Positions 1 to 14,619 of a stretch of 64,000 nucleotides of DNA are shown here, piece after piece. Both the position numbers and the translations under genes were made by a program. The notes below the pieces were generated by a model that was not told the DNA's origin, did not search any database, and worked only from the letters and a program-made list of their open reading frames with translations. The DNA comes from Oasisia sp. SBJ-2009 (lineage: Eukaryota; Annelida; Polychaeta; Sabellida; Siboglinidae). The stretch spans positions 6,022,827 through 6,086,826 of the forward strand of contig OZ024857.1 in the NCBI GenBank assembly GCA_964017155.1. The letters are read 5' to 3'. The number at the start of each line of letters is the position of its first letter. The stretch's first letter is position 1.

Positions 1-1096
1 GGCGGACGTTTGTAACTACAACATTGTTTTTGGTGTGTCAGGTTATTTTGAAATTCTGGTTTAATAAATAATGATAATCTTTATGACAACAATCCTAGGT
101 GAACGTTTGCATTAGTGTGTCAGATATATGCAGTAATGTTTGCTCAAGGAGATGTCAATTCACATATTTAACAATTGTCAACATTGTTGAAAAAAGGTCA
201 AGCTTGACGGAAGTCTAGCGCATAGGTTCAGTGTGATGTAAGCAAACCGCGATACTGGGTACATCATTACAATAAGGTGGACTCTAATGGTGCCTTCTCT
301 GTTTGCGCAGTTCATAAAATGTGTTCCATAAATTTTTCATAAACAAACTATATAAAATATGTATAAAAGAAAATCGCTCTATGTGGAGAATTGTTTTGTA
401 AACTGTATTTGAGTAGGTGACTGACTTACCGCAAGTAGAGTGGAGGCCCACGTGGCAAAAGGCACCTAAATAGTAAGGCATACATTTTAGCGGTCATATC
501 TACCAATTTGTGGATGCACTGTGTCGCCCAAAGCATCTTGGTGGCAATTATTTCAGGAAAGAGAAATCGAAGTAAGTTACAACAGTTAGCATTTTTCGTC
601 TATGTTATTCTAAACAAAGGTGAACAGCTTTAGGCGTTCTCGGCGACTATTCTTGTTAAGTAATCAATTATGCGAATTAGCTACATGAAAGTATAATATC
701 GTATACCAGTAAAAACGCAATGCGTTTTGCTACAGTAACTTTATAATGTTATTTGTTGATCATTATGTTCATTCAACTTTGGTGACTTTCGGAAATATAA
801 ACGAAAAACGTCTGGCGGCTCGTTTCTATCAATAAAGTGCCGATGGAAACGTTTTGGTCGTAGAGTTGTGCTAATGTCAAACTATAATATGATGCAGCAG
901 TGAAGGTTTTACTACCATTCTGCGTCATCTACCTCGGAGTGGGGGGCTTTTCTGCCATGGCAACAATGAGGACAACTTTACGATGTCCTGATACATGCAG
1001 TTGCCCCGTTATAATTAAATCTGTTGTGAGCATATGTTCGTGTGTGGGTGCGTACGGGTGTGGGTACGTGTTTGTAGACCAGGCGAGTAGGCGTGA

Positions 1097-1530
<434 letters not shown>

Positions 1531-1724
1531 TATACATATCGATGTTGTCCTACATTTGAAACTCAAGTGCAGACACTACGCTACTTACTATATACGAATT
1601 GCAGAATAAGTATCGAAATTTATCGAACTTTGCGCCTCGCAGCGTTGATGAAAGTAAGTGGCAATGGAGTTTGCAAACGCAAATATAAAGAGGTGTTCTA
1701 CACTGGATGACAGACGGCGAGGAC

Positions 1725-4700
1725 ATGGCGCACGTCACTCACAACCAGGCGGACGACAGGGGCAATAATGAAACAGGTGAGGCCAGGAAGGAGATGGGTG
1801 GTGAGAAATGTAGATGAGATCCAGAAGTCATAAATATGTTTGCTAATGTAAAACAGATTATATTTGTGCCTAGTTTAGTCGCACACAAAACCAATGTGAC
1901 GTAACGAGGGTGCTGGAAATTAATGACAGCACACACAAGTCAATTATTCGATAACTTTGGCATAAATGATTACAGGAAATTACGTGTGCTCTGTTAATTG
2001 TGACAGACTCTACATTCCGTATGTATAAACGAGCTACTTTAACAGTGCTCGTCAACGCTGGGATTAATGAGTAGCCATATTATAAATTAACGATCAGCGA
2101 CCCCACACGGATTGTCCCTACAACTTCCTTTCGTTCGACTGAGCGCCATTGTCTTTGAAAAACATACATTGCCGCCTATGCAGTATTAGTGACTATATAG
2201 TTTCCCCTGTTCATTAGAATTATACATATAGACCATTAAATGTAAGTATCGCCCTGGAAAATGAGGTTGGGTGCACTTCGGGGGCAGTAAATCAATTTTA
2301 TCCATGTTAATAGATAGGACTTTGTTTTCTTTTTGTTGTTGTAATAATCGGGTTGTTCCCAAACTGTGTTTAAGGCTATGTTTTCTGAAGGATAATTACA
2401 AGCATAAACAGTGTGATACTTTGCCGATAAGACTGATCACGGACATCACGCATTTTAATCGTTTATTGTGGTGGTTGCCATGGCATCGGCGACTAGTACT
2501 TGTGTTTGGCGATCTTGACAAGTAATTATGAATCCCATCTTTCGAGCAGCACAACCTGTTCTGGGGCAAACATATACACCCATTATGATTATGTGCATTT
2601 ATACAACTTGTCAGATATAAGTGCTTATCGAACTTTTGTGAAACCACAACGTACAGCAATGTAAAATGCAAATCCCGTAAAAAGATACATATGTCGGTCT
2701 AAAATCGTTAATATTATCTGCGCTATGGAAATCCCTATATGTCTATGACAGTGTGGTAAACTCAATTTTAAATCGGACATTTAAGATAAAAATGATATGT
2801 CTTTAGAATGTCGTTCTTGTGTCCTGTCCTTAATCAGATCCAGTCGCGCGGAGTCTCGCCATGTATCGTGACACATGTAGTAATATTTCACCTTAATATA
2901 ATAGTAGAACGAGTAATGCTGCCTTCAGAGATCTGAACCATAGTAAGACGTAGTTAATCAATTACAGGGACATTACGCATTTAATTATGTGTGTCACCTA
3001 TCCAACTGCCTTACACTCTAAGTTTGGATATACTTCCAATTAATTTCCCATAGGCGGCCATTGTAACGTTTCTTTGATTGCCTACTAGGATTTTTAATCC
3101 ACGATATTGAACATTTCAGACATTAATTAGCTTCCGTTCAGACGTATGATGTATAACATTCGTGAAAATGACATATCTCTTTTTCCTACAATCCAGTCTC
3201 TAACCTGACACCCCTTCATATTTGCTTCTATTACCCGCTGATTGTCAATATTGACACCTCTAGGCCAAAATACACCTGTATGCATACGCACCTGGTAAAT
3301 GTCTATATATATCGTTATTTCTATATATATCGTTATTTCGCAGCTGTGTTACCGTGCTACTCAGACTCATCATTTCCTTTGAACCAGTCCTACATTTAGT
3401 GCTTCCAGAAATTTACAAAAAATGCACAACGCAGTTCTTTTAAGCTGGACTGATATGGGCAAAGCCCTAAAAATCCATTTGGTAGTGTGTCCTAAAATAG
3501 ATTCCACGATTAGACCAAATCTTCATGAAAGTTACTTTGAAATCAAGAATGACATATAACTAGATTAACTGTCAAGGGAACATTACACTGTCTCGGTGAT
3601 CATTAAAATATGCGTCTTCAAACTTTGCATCCCTCCAAGACGTTTGCCTGAAATACGTCGTACTGATCAGTACACTAGTCTTACTGATCTGATAGTTACA
3701 TATATAGAATATTGAAGGTATACAATTGTTGGCAATTTGTTTACAAAATGTACATTTCCCCATAAATATTCAAAAATCATCATATTAGGCATCTTTGTAC
3801 CGGGCATGCAAACTGGTAATCTTAACGAATTGAGATAACACGTAATTCTCATACACTATGCTGGAGGGCTCAAACTCACAGGCCAGAAGGGTCTTTCGAT
3901 GGTGTTCCATTTGGTGGTATGTCCCCGTCTGTTGTGCAGACGAAATGATTCGCGGAAACGACGGCCATGTTGGATCGTCGACAGATCCTCCAGGCGGCAG
4001 CACTGTAATTATGCTGCACCCAAGAACTCGGGTGGTCCGAACTGTCGTCATTGTACTGGGATGGGTTTGCATGGTAAGTGACGCGGCCGTTGCAATGCAT
4101 GAATTTGCAGGTGTGAGGTGTATACGATACACCAAAACGACAACACTATATTTGTCAAAGTGGGGTAAAGGTTACTTTGCATTACAATCATGTTAAATTA
4201 GAGTCTCCGTAAAATTACTTCTTAGCGGGGAGGTTACCATTTAGTTTACAGTAATTTAGCCGATATTGTGTGCAGTGAAACTAGTAATGTAACAAAATAA
4301 AACATACCAGTTAAGTGTAGCTATGCCGCACATGAATATGTTATTCTAAGCCGCTTCCAGTATGACAATGTGTGATCACGCAATTTGCCGATCAATATTG
4401 TTGTTGCTATGCTGTACCGAGTCTAAACGAATCAAGTGATTTAAACAATGTGTCATTTTGTCCAACGCAACATGACACATTTGTTCAAGCATGTGCGAAA
4501 TAAAAAACAGACGAGTTAAAAGTGAAAATGTATTTGGGTGAGGTCTTAGAAAAACGTACAATTCACCATTTTCACAGTTGTTCAGCTTTACATGGGTATA
4601 GAGTAAAAACCTGTATACCAATCTAATTCTTCTTAGTATCATTCAATAGAGAATTGTTTGGGCTTTCAGAAAAATGTAAATTTGTATAAGTCCGACGAGG

Positions 4701-6822
4701 ACTTTTTGTGTTATTGGCCTATAAATTAGAAAAAAGGGGGGAAATGCATTTTTGAGCATTTCTTCATTTTCTAAATGTATCTTATTTCAAGTAATGTAAA
4801 GTTAGAAAATCCCAAGCTTATTATATGTCTAGTAAGTGGACACAGTTTACATTTCCATGACATTTTAACATGATTTGGGCCGGCACAATGTTTTCAATTC
4901 TCATTCAAATGAGAAATGTATTTAAACAAGCGTCCGTGAATTATATTTCAATAGCCCAATTTGGATGTTAAGAAAGTGGGCACCATATTATTTTTACCAC
5001 CTATGGACAAGGGTACGTTGTTGCATTGTTGTGGGTGGAAAAAGTTTTAGCCACACCCACTTCCCTTGGCTAGGGTGGCACATGAACAGAATTATACTGA
5101 TAACAATCACGGACGTTTGTTCAACATTTTTACCTCTCCTGCATATAATTATAATTTTCTAGCTATTTCCTATAGCATTTCTCTTTTCTTGTACCACATT
5201 CGTCAATCGTGAACAAAAGTTTCACTCCAGTTTGTGTATTGGCCTTACAACTGGCGTCGAAATGAAAACAAACGTCCGTGTATTTTTTAAATATACTATT
5301 TAAATATATGAGAAGGTGACTGAAACTGGCAGAATGATCGTTTTCACTGTTGAAACTAATAGTAAACATGTTGGCGTTGTACATTTAGGGTATAGAAGAG
5401 GTTCTGTGATATATTTGTATAAGTGGACCACACATAATCTGGAGAAAGTAAAACAAAAAGGGTTTTAATTTTTTTAAATCATAACACATACAGTGAATGG
5501 TAGAAATATATACATGTATATAGCTGTATGCACAGATCAACCTCTTTTGTACATGTAGAAGACGTTTTGAGATTATATGAAGATGCTTAGTACTCATACA
5601 AGTGTCTTAAGTAAATGATACCAGTAACAAACGTCCGTGAATTTTATGTATATATGGTAAACAGGCATACTGTTCACCTGCAAGTGTTAGAAAGTTCTTT
5701 ATTACTATTAAAACTAATAGTAAACATGTTGGCCTTGTACATTAAGGGTATAGAAGAGGTTCTGTGATATATTTGTATAAATGAGACGACACATAATCTG
5801 GGGGGAGTAAAAAAAAGTGTTTTTATTTTTCAAAATCATAAAACATACAGTGAATGGTTGAAATATATACTTGTATATAGCTGTAAGCACAGATCAACCT
5901 CTTTTGTACACGTAGAAGATGTTTTGAGATGATATGAAGATGCTTAGTACTCATACAAGTGTCTTAAGTAAATGATACCAGTAGCAAACGTCAGTGAATT
6001 TTACGCAAAAGTCCGTGAGTTTTATGTATATATGGTAAGCAGGCATACTGTTCACTTGCAAGTGTTAGAAAGGTCTTTATTACTGTTAAAACTAATAGTA
6101 AACATGTTGGCCTTGTACATTAAGGCTATAGAAGAGGTTCTGTTGTATTTGAGAGCACTTGTAACATGGGGAAAGTTAAAAAAAAAAAATTAAATTTCAA
6201 AGTCATGACACATACAGTGAATGGTCGAAATGGTCAAAATATATATATACTTGTATAGCTATAACCAAAGATCAACCTCTTTTGTACATGTAGAAGACGT
6301 TTTGAGATGATATGAAGATGTTTAGTACAAATGTCTTAAGTAAATGATACCAGTAACAAACGTCCGTGATTTTTACGCAATTTTATATGACTTTGTACAT
6401 GTCGGCTATGAGACAACGGTGCTGTTTGTGAGTGCGCTGGACCACATGTTTTGTAAAGTAGATATGTTGTGTAGAGTGACTTTCATGTGTAAGAGAGCAT
6501 TTTTGAGTATGCAAGGGTAAAGTAAAAAGTGTTTTCCAAAGATTTGCGCTATTTTCAGTCATCGGTATAATTTGGTGCTAAATGAAGGGAATAAGTTGTT
6601 CTTCAAGTGTAATAAAGTTGTTTAAAGTAATTGTGAGTTTTATTATTTTTGCCTGTCCAGCCCCAATTGTACGTTTTTCTACGACCTGACCCATTTACAA
6701 ATGTAATATATCAATTATTTTTGAAATAACATAACATGATATGCTATATTATTAATAGTGACAAGAGAACCACAAAGACACACGCAAGCACACACACGCA
6801 CGCACGCACGCACGCACGCTCG

Positions 6823-6878
<56 letters not shown>

Positions 6879-8677
6879 TACACTGATGTAAATTATCCAT
6901 TTATATTTCAGGGTCTTGTCTCCGAGATCACAGGGCCGACTCTCCCTTACCTCAAACAGAATGTCGACAGTAATTTCGAGGAGATATCACGGGCATTGGC
7001 GGCTCGAAATGTTGGCTACTTGGTCGGGTCGCTAAGCGGCGGTCTGCTCTGCGAATGGTTCGCTGTTTACGTTGACGTGTGGCTGGCGTTTTCGTTGACA
7101 CTGGCAGCCATTGCAACCGCCGTAGTCCCCTGGTGTCATTCATTGACACTGATGGCTGTCCTGATGTGCTCGGATGGTTTGGGCAAAGGAGTAATAGCTG
7201 CAGGTTGGTGATGTGTCGTAATAACAGCTGTCCCGTCTGGTGGTCTAAAAAGCGGAATTAGTACCGTTATCTTAATTTGCGAACATAATATGCCACGTGC
7301 GGTTTGCGTAACTATTTAGTGAGTTTAACATATGGCATATCTAACAAAGGTAAAACAAGGAAGGATCTATGTTTTCATGTGACACATTAACTCCAACATC
7401 ACATCACAGAAATATCGCATTTTATGTTAACCCATATATGAATTATATTTTAAGACAGGTTTATTTCAATATATCTGATAGGATAGGGATACATATGTGC
7501 TATAAACGACTGGACTACGTTTTGCAGCCAGTAACACACATGACAGCCAACAGTCTAGCAATTTTAGGATTCATTTTACTCAGCCCAGTGACTATCCAGG
7601 CCACCCATCAACTGGTGTCGTTTCTCTTCAGGTGGCAATGCGTTCATGCTCCGTATGTGGGGCGTCCAGGCGGCGGTTCCCGTGCACGCTCTACACACGG
7701 CATTCGGCATCGGCGCCCTCATCGCGCCTCTCATCGCCCGGCCATTCCTCGGCGTCATCCCAGACGATGACAACAGCGTCGATGACACCTACAACACCAG
7801 TCTCCCCGCGAACATGTCCAATACGACACCGAATGACATGACGCCCGCCGCCATACAGTACCCGTATTCCGTAATCGCAGCGTTCACACTACTTATGGCG
7901 GCCCTCTTCGTCTTGCTCTACTGGTTCGCCCCTATTCGTCAGGAGGCACCGCATAAGAAGTCTCAGATGTCCGCAAAGGACGCTTTCAATCCTTCGTCGT
8001 GGCTCGGCGGCGACAAACGGCTCGGCTACGTCATTTTGATATTCTCCTTCTTAATGTTTATGTTGCCCACTGGAATGCAATATGCATATGGCAAATTTCT
8101 TTTTTCGATCAGCGTCACAGGCCGCCTGAAGCTGTCCCCCGCCGACGCAACGCTGTTGGAGAGCTGGTTCTGGGCGACCTTCACCGCCGGGCGTCTTCTC
8201 GTCACGTTGGCGGCGGCGCGTGTCAGCCAGAACATCCTCATCCTCGTCGAGATGTCTGTCAACGTGGCCGCAACGGCTTCTCTGGTGGCGTATGGTCAGA
8301 CTTCAGGAACAGCACTGGCCATTTTTTCTGGCCTATTCGCAGCAGGCATGGGGCCACTGCATCCGACTCTGTTTTCGTGGCTGAACCTGTACGTCGAGGT
8401 GACGGCTATGTTGACGTGCATGACGTTCATCTCGTCAGCGTGTGGCGCCTTCGTCTATATTTGGCTGGCCGGTTACCTGTTCCAGTACGAAGGCCCCGAT
8501 TCACTGCTCTACTTTTTGCTCGCGAGCACCTGCGTGTGTGCGATGATCTTTGCGCCGCTGTACTTCAGCGCTGTACGGTACGAGCGAGGCTTTCCGCGTC
8601 GACGGGAGGCATCGGACGGTTGTGTCGCAAGATACGTTAATCGGAAAGAGACTGAGGACGGTCGAACGAAATTATAG
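1725..8677 (+). CDS. MFSD4/NaGLT1-like MFS transporter, copy 1 (4 exons)
   Basis: Exons are 1,725-1,776, 3,940-4,073, 6,912-7,203 and 7,632-8,677. All introns are GT-AG with phases 1, 0 and 1, and the joined frame encodes 507 residues. The start ATG in exon 1 ([11 protein letters not shown]) was chosen because its donor joins in frame to ACGAAATG of exon 2. The N-terminus is cytosolic-like, TM1 spans the exon 2/3 junction, and exon 3 has GPTLPYL and [10 protein letters not shown]. Exon 4 has the family-typical stretch [10 protein letters not shown]...[16 protein letters not shown], an acidic loop with N-glycosylation sequons at about N214, N220 and N223, and the C-terminal six helices. Members of this MFS family include mammalian MFSD4A and the NaGLT1 glucose transporter. 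A role as a plasma-membrane sugar transporter is inferred, and substrate and ion coupling are unknown. TATAAAG at 1,684, about 40 bp before the ATG, could be a TATA box but is not conserved in the other copies. Confidence 0.92.
4536..6692. mobile_element. Non-autonomous TIR DNA transposon, unit 1 only
   Basis: The element starts GGGTGAGGTCTTAGAAAAAC and ends with the inverted copy. The two terminal inverted repeats are 28 bp long and differ at two positions. It is flanked by ATTT on both sides (4,532-4,535 and 6,693-6,696). Units 2 and 3 have one ATTT at the same place (15,315 and 24,430), so the empty site and 4-bp target duplication are directly visible. No transposase is encoded, and the interior holds ~360-bp tandem repeats. 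The superfamily is not assigned. It lies in intron 2 of transporter copy 1. Confidence 0.9.
5271..6380. repeat. ~360-bp tandem repeat inside the TIR element
   Basis: Three adjacent copies plus the start of a fourth begin with AACGTCCGTG at 5,271, 5,630, 5,987 (CGTCAGTG) and 6,359, giving periods of 359, 357 and 372 bp. Shared blocks include TAGTAAACATGTTGG and TAGAAGAGGTTCTGT. A related CGTCCGTGAATT is at about 4,930. Open frames inside are short and are not supported as genes. Confidence 0.9.
6779..6884. repeat. CACG/CA microsatellite before exon 3, copy 1
   Basis: (CACG)n and (CA)n end about 30 bp upstream of the exon 3 acceptor at 6,911. The same position in unit 2 (15,420-15,736) and unit 3 (24,540-24,694) is also CA/CG-rich, so the repeat is ancestral to the array. 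Confidence 0.95.
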
Positions 8678-9823
8678 ACACGCTTACACAAGTCCTGTAT
8701 GTATATAACCATGCTGTGGTCGCAATAGTGGGGAACCGGGAGAAGACAGGGGAACGAAGAGATAACAAATGGGAGTGGAGAAGATTGTTAGAGCGAATAG
8801 TAAATGAAAGGAAAACGGTAAAAGAGTAGAAGTAGCGATATCAGCCGCATTCCGAACATATAAAAGGCGGACGTTTGTTACTACAACATTGCTTTTGGTG
8901 TTAGTTTATGTTGAAATTCTGGTTTAAGAAATAATGATAATCTTTATGACAACAATCCTAGGTGAATGTTTTTATTAGTTTGTCAGATATATGCAGTACT
9001 GTTTGCTCTAGGAGATGTCAATTCACATATTTAACAATTGTCAACTTTGTTGAAAAAGGTCAAGCTTGACGGAAGTCTAGCATATAGGTTCATTGTGATG
9101 TAAGCAATCTACGATACTAGGTACATCATTGCAATAAGGTGGACTCTAATGGTGTCTTCTCTGTTTGCGCAGTTCATGAAATGTGTGTTCCATTAATCTT
9201 TCATAAACAAACAATATAAAATATGTATAAACGAAAATCGCTCTATTTAGCTGGATTCTGCAATATGTATTATTAATCTTGTTTCAAAATTCTAACGCCA
9301 TATGGAGAATTTAATTGTAAAATGTGTTTGATTAGGTGGCTGCCTTTCCGCATGTAGAGTAGAGACCCATGTGGCAAAGGGCACCCCACCTAAAAAGTAA
9401 GGGATACGTTTTAGCGGCCGTATCTACCGATTTGTGAAAGCGCTGTGCCGCCCAAAACATCTTGGTGGCAATTATTTCAGGAAACAGAAATCGAAGTAAG
9501 TTACACAAATTTAAATGTTTCGTCCATGTTATTCTAAACAAAAAGTGAGCAGCTCTAGGCGTTCTCGTTACTTGTTAAGTAATCAATTGTGCGAATTAGC
9601 TACATGAAAGTATAATATCGTATACCAATACAAACGCAATGCGTTATGCTACAGTAACATATAATATTTTGTATTGATCTTTATAGCATTATGTTAATTT
9701 AACTTTGGTGACTTGAAGACATATTTCGGAAATATAAACGAAACATTTCTGGCGGCTCGTTTCTATCAATGAAGTGCCGATGGAAGCATTCTGGTCGAAG
9801 AGTTGTGCTGATGTCTAGTATAT

Positions 9824-10260
<437 letters not shown>

Positions 10261-10269
10261 TATACATAG

Positions 10270-11692
10270 TAAATATATTGTTCATGGCTCCAAGAATGTT
10301 TTTTTTAGTATGATTTACTTACTTTGGAGCATTATTGTCGAAGCGAGTACGACGTTTCGACCCGTCGTCTACGGGCCTTGATCACGTACTTATGTCACGT
10401 GTGTTGCCTCAGATTTCGGCGGGATGATTTGATTGTAGATGGCAGGCAGATGGTATCCCTGATCTATGTTCATGGTAGGGGCTCTCTGTTTGATGTATAT
10501 GGCCTCCTTCACTTTTCTCTTGTGCCAGTTGGATTCACGGGTCAGTACTTTAGTGTTCTTCATGGACACTGAGTGTCCTGTGTTCGCCGGCTTGTGGTAC
10601 ATGTGTATTTTGTGTGACTTATAAATTCGGCCAAGCTGTCCTGCCACGTATGGTAGTCCCAACATAGATCTTCGTGGGTTGTTGTTCGTGTTAGGTGGTC
10701 TTTTTGCACTGGGTGGTGGAGGTGCAAGTGCCCACCCTGGGTATCCGTTGGCTCTCAGGGCGTTGTGGACATGTGCCAGTTCTGACTTCCTGTCTTCAGC
10801 TGTGGTGACATACTGCTGTGCCCTGTTGGTGAGAGTGCGTACCACTGATCGTTTGTGTGTTAGAGGGTGATGTGACTTGAAGTTGAGATACTGGTCCGTG
10901 TGCGTCGGCTTCCGGTAGATGGTTATCTTCGTGGATCCATCATCCAGAATATGGGTGCATAGATCCAGGAAGGGAAGCTTGCTGTCCTTCTCAGGTTCGA
11001 TAGTGAATTTGATGTGTGGATCAATGCTGTTTATGTGTTCAGTGAACTCTTCCACGTCGTATTCGTGGAGTACGGTGAATGTGTCGTCCACGTATCGTAG
11101 CCACAGTGATGGGGGGTGCGGTGCTGTAGAGATGGCTACTTTCTCAAATTGTTCCAAGTAGCAGTTAGCTACTAGGGGAGATATGGGTGATCCCATAGTT
11201 GCACCATGTGTTTGCTGGTAGTATGTCCCATCATATATGAAGTAGGTCGTATTCAGGCAGAAGTCGAGAAGCTCAACTATCTGAGGGATTGTCATTTCCG
11301 TGCGGCTGGTTAGGGTGTCATCTCCGTGTAGTCTCTCTGTGATGACTTCCAGTGCCTTATCCACCGGAACACTGGTGAAGAGTGCTGTGACATCATATGA
11401 CACCAGTTTCCGGGCGGGTGGTATTTCCAGGTCTCTTAACTTGTCGACTAGCTCATTGGTGTTCTTGATGCTGTGACAGTTCTTACCCACAGGGGGGGGG
11501 GGTGAGTATACTAGCCAGGTATTTGGCTGCATTGTACGTAATGCTGCCACAACTGGATACTATAGGCCTCAGGGGTGTGTTGTTTTTATGTATCTTATGC
11601 GTCCCATACAATTTTTGGGGGTTCTTCCGACTCGAGGTATAGCTTCCAGTACAGCTTGTCTGAGATGGATCCATTTCTCTTCCACTTCCATG
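10270..11692 (-). mobile_element. Truncated Penelope-like retroelement (RT, broken GIY-YIG)
   Basis: Read on the minus strand, the frame contains [19 protein letters not shown], then the main reverse-transcriptase part with LVSYDVTALFTSVP, GATMGSPISPLVANCYLE and LRYVDDTF, the palm motifs of Penelope-like RTs. The catalytic YVDD is present. The 5' end is missing. The frame shifts at a homopolymer near 11,491-11,502 (a run of G on the plus strand). The C-terminus goes straight from HKPANT to GHSV...ESNWHKRKVKEAIYI, so the core of the usual GIY-YIG endonuclease is deleted and only its last part remains (stop at 10,390-10,392). TA repeats flank both ends. It is private to unit 2 and about 400 bp upstream of transporter copy 2. 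It is a dead copy. Confidence 0.88.
10336..10386 (-). ncRNA. Degenerate hammerhead-ribozyme-like motif at the Penelope 3' end
   Basis: On the minus strand GTGATCA is followed by AGGCCCG, a 7-nt loop, CGGGTC, then GAAAC. This order resembles a hammerhead core (CUGANGA, stem II, GAAA). Stem II (GGCCCG/CGGGTC) pairs with one G-U. The GTCG...CGAC that follows could form stem III. The first conserved box has changed (GTGATCA rather than CTGATGA), so self-cleavage is unlikely. Penelope-like elements are known to carry hammerhead motifs in their terminal repeats. The assignment to a ribozyme is inference. Confidence 0.4.
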
Positions 11693-11773
<81 letters not shown>

Positions 11774-11826
11774 ATATATACGTATATCCATGTACATATA
11801 TAATTATATATGTATATATATATATG

Positions 11827-11892
<66 letters not shown>
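11693..11892. repeat. TA microsatellite, right side of the Penelope insertion
   Basis: Two long TA runs with interspersed GTATAT and CATGTA. It corresponds to the compound TA/GT tract at 1,313-1,470 of unit 1 and continues into the shared sequence GATGTTGTCCTACATTTGAA. Confidence 0.95.
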
Positions 11893-12097
11893 TGTACACA
11901 CTCATACGCACTCATCGATGTTGTCCTACATTTGAAATTCAAGTGCAGATATTACGTTATTTACTATATACAAATGGCAGAATCAATATCGCAATTTATC
12001 AACCTTTGCGCTTCGCGTTGATGAAAGTAAGTGGCAATGAAGTAAGCAAACGCAAATATAACGAAGTGTTCTTCACCGGACGACAGACGGCGAGGAC

Positions 12098-14545
12098 ATG
12101 GCGCACGTCACCCACAATCAGACGGACGACATGGGTAATAATGAAACAGGTGAGGCCAGGAAGGAGATGGGTGGTGAGAAATGTAGATGGTGCATCAAGA
12201 GGTCATAAAGATATTTGCGAATGTAAAATAGATTATTTTCGTACTCAATTTAGTCGCACACACAAACAATGTGACGTAACGAGAGTGCTGGAACTTAAAG
12301 GGATCGCATCGAGATAGTACACACAAGTCAATCATTCGATGATTACTTTGGCATGAGTGATTACAGGAAAGTACGTGTGCTCTATGAAATGTGATAGACT
12401 CTACCTTCCGTACGTATCACCAAGCTACTTTAACAGTGCTCGTCAACTCTGGGATTAACGAAGAGCCATATTATAAATAAACGATCAGCGACCCCACACG
12501 GATTGTACCTACAACTTCCTTTCGTTCCACTGAGCGCCGCTGTCTTTGAAAAACGTGCATTGGTGCCTTTACAATTTAAGTGATTATATAGTTTCCCTGT
12601 TCATTAGAATTAGACATATAGACCATGTACGTCTCACGCTGGAAAACGAGGTTGGGTGCCCTTCGGGGGGGGGGGGGGGGGGCAAGGAAATCAATTTTCT
12701 CCATGTTAATAGATATGACTTTGTTTTCCTTTTGGTTGTAATAATCGGGTTGTTCCCAAACTGTTTTTTTATAGCTATATTTTCCGACGAAAGATAATTA
12801 AAAGCAAAAACAGTGTGTCACTTTGTCGATAAGAATTATTACGGAAATCATGCATTTTAATCGATTATTATGGTGGTTGCCATGACATCGGCGGCTAGTA
12901 CTTGTGTTTGGCGATCTTGACAAATAATTATGAATGCCATCTTTCGCGCAGCACAACCTGTTTTGGGACAAATGTATGCATGCATTATGATTATGTGCAT
13001 TTAGACAACTTGTCAGATATAAATGTTTATCGAACTGTTGTGAAACCACAACGTACAGCAACTTAAAATGCAAATCCCGTAAAAGACCCATATGCCGGTC
13101 TAAAATCGTTAATGTTATCTGCGCTACATAAATCGCTATATATATATATGACAGTGTGGTAAACTCACTATTAAATCGGACATTGAAGATACCAAAGCCA
13201 TAGCACAAGATATTTATGACCTGATTTTCATGGTATTCAGTCGGAAGCTACAACTGTCACCCGTCGTTAGAATAGTATTCTTGTGTCCAGTTCCCAATCA
13301 GCTCCAGTCGCGCGGAGTCTCGCCATGTATCGTGACACATGTAGTAATATTTCATCTTAATATAAGTAGAACGAGTAATGCTGCCTGCAGGGATCTGAAC
13401 CATAGTAAGACTTATTTCATCCATTACAGGGGACATTATGCATTCAATTATGTGTGTCACCTATCCAACTGCCTTACATTCTAAGTGTGGATTAATTTCC
13501 CCTATGCGGCTATTGTAACGGTTCTCTTTGATTTCCCACAAGGGTTTTTGATCCATGGTATTGAAAATTTCAGACATTAATTAGCCTCCAGTCACATATG
13601 TCATGTATAAAATCCGTGAAACTGACTTTTTTTTTTCTTCTAAAATAAAGTCTCTAACTTGACACACCCCTTCATTTTTGTTTCAATCCCTGTACGCCAA
13701 AACACACCTGTGTGCATACGCACCTGGTCACTGTCTCACAAATTATTTCGCAGCTGTGATACAATGCTACTCAGACATATCCTTTCCTTTCAACCAGTCC
13801 TACATTTAGTGCTTCAAGAAATTTACAAAAAAATGCACAACGCAGTTCTTTTATGCTGGACTAATATGGGCAATGGCGTAGGAATCCATTTGGTGGTATG
13901 TCCCCAAATATATTCCACGATTAGAACAAATCTTCACGAAAGTTACTTAGAAATCAAGAATGACATATAACTAGATTAACTGTCAAGGGAAATTTACACT
14001 GTCTCGGTGATCATTATACTATGCGTCTTCAAACTGTGCACCCCTCCAAGATAAACAGCATCCTGTAATGCTTGAAAAACGGTTTTTTTTCAGTAAATTA
14101 TATCATATACAAGGTTCGCCTGAAATACGTCGTACTAAGCATTACAAATAGTCTACCACGGTGTCTTACCGATCTGATAGTAAAATATATTGAATATTAA
14201 AGTTATAACATTTTGGCAATTTGTTTACAAAAAGTACATTTCACCATAAAAATAAAAAAATCATCATTTTAGACATCTTTGTACCGCGCATGCACACTGC
14301 TAATCTTAACGAATTTAGGTAATCGTAATCCTCATACACTATGCTCAAATGTATGATGCAGTTACAATCTGTGCGTCCTATACATACGATACCAGGAGGG
14401 CTCAAACTCAGAAGCCTGTTTTTTCTATAAAAAAAAATCGTAATATTGAAAGGCACAGAAGCGACTTTCGATGGTAATCCATTTGGAGGTATGTCCCTGT
14501 GTGTTGTGCAGAAATGATTCGCCATATAACGTGATACATGTGCTC

Positions 14546-14619
<74 letters not shown>

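Noticed and set aside
7999..8640. 213-codon plus-strand frame inside transporter exon 4 (and 16,844-17,305)
   Set aside because: It is an alternative-frame shadow of the GC-rich transporter exon, whose main frame has clear family motifs.
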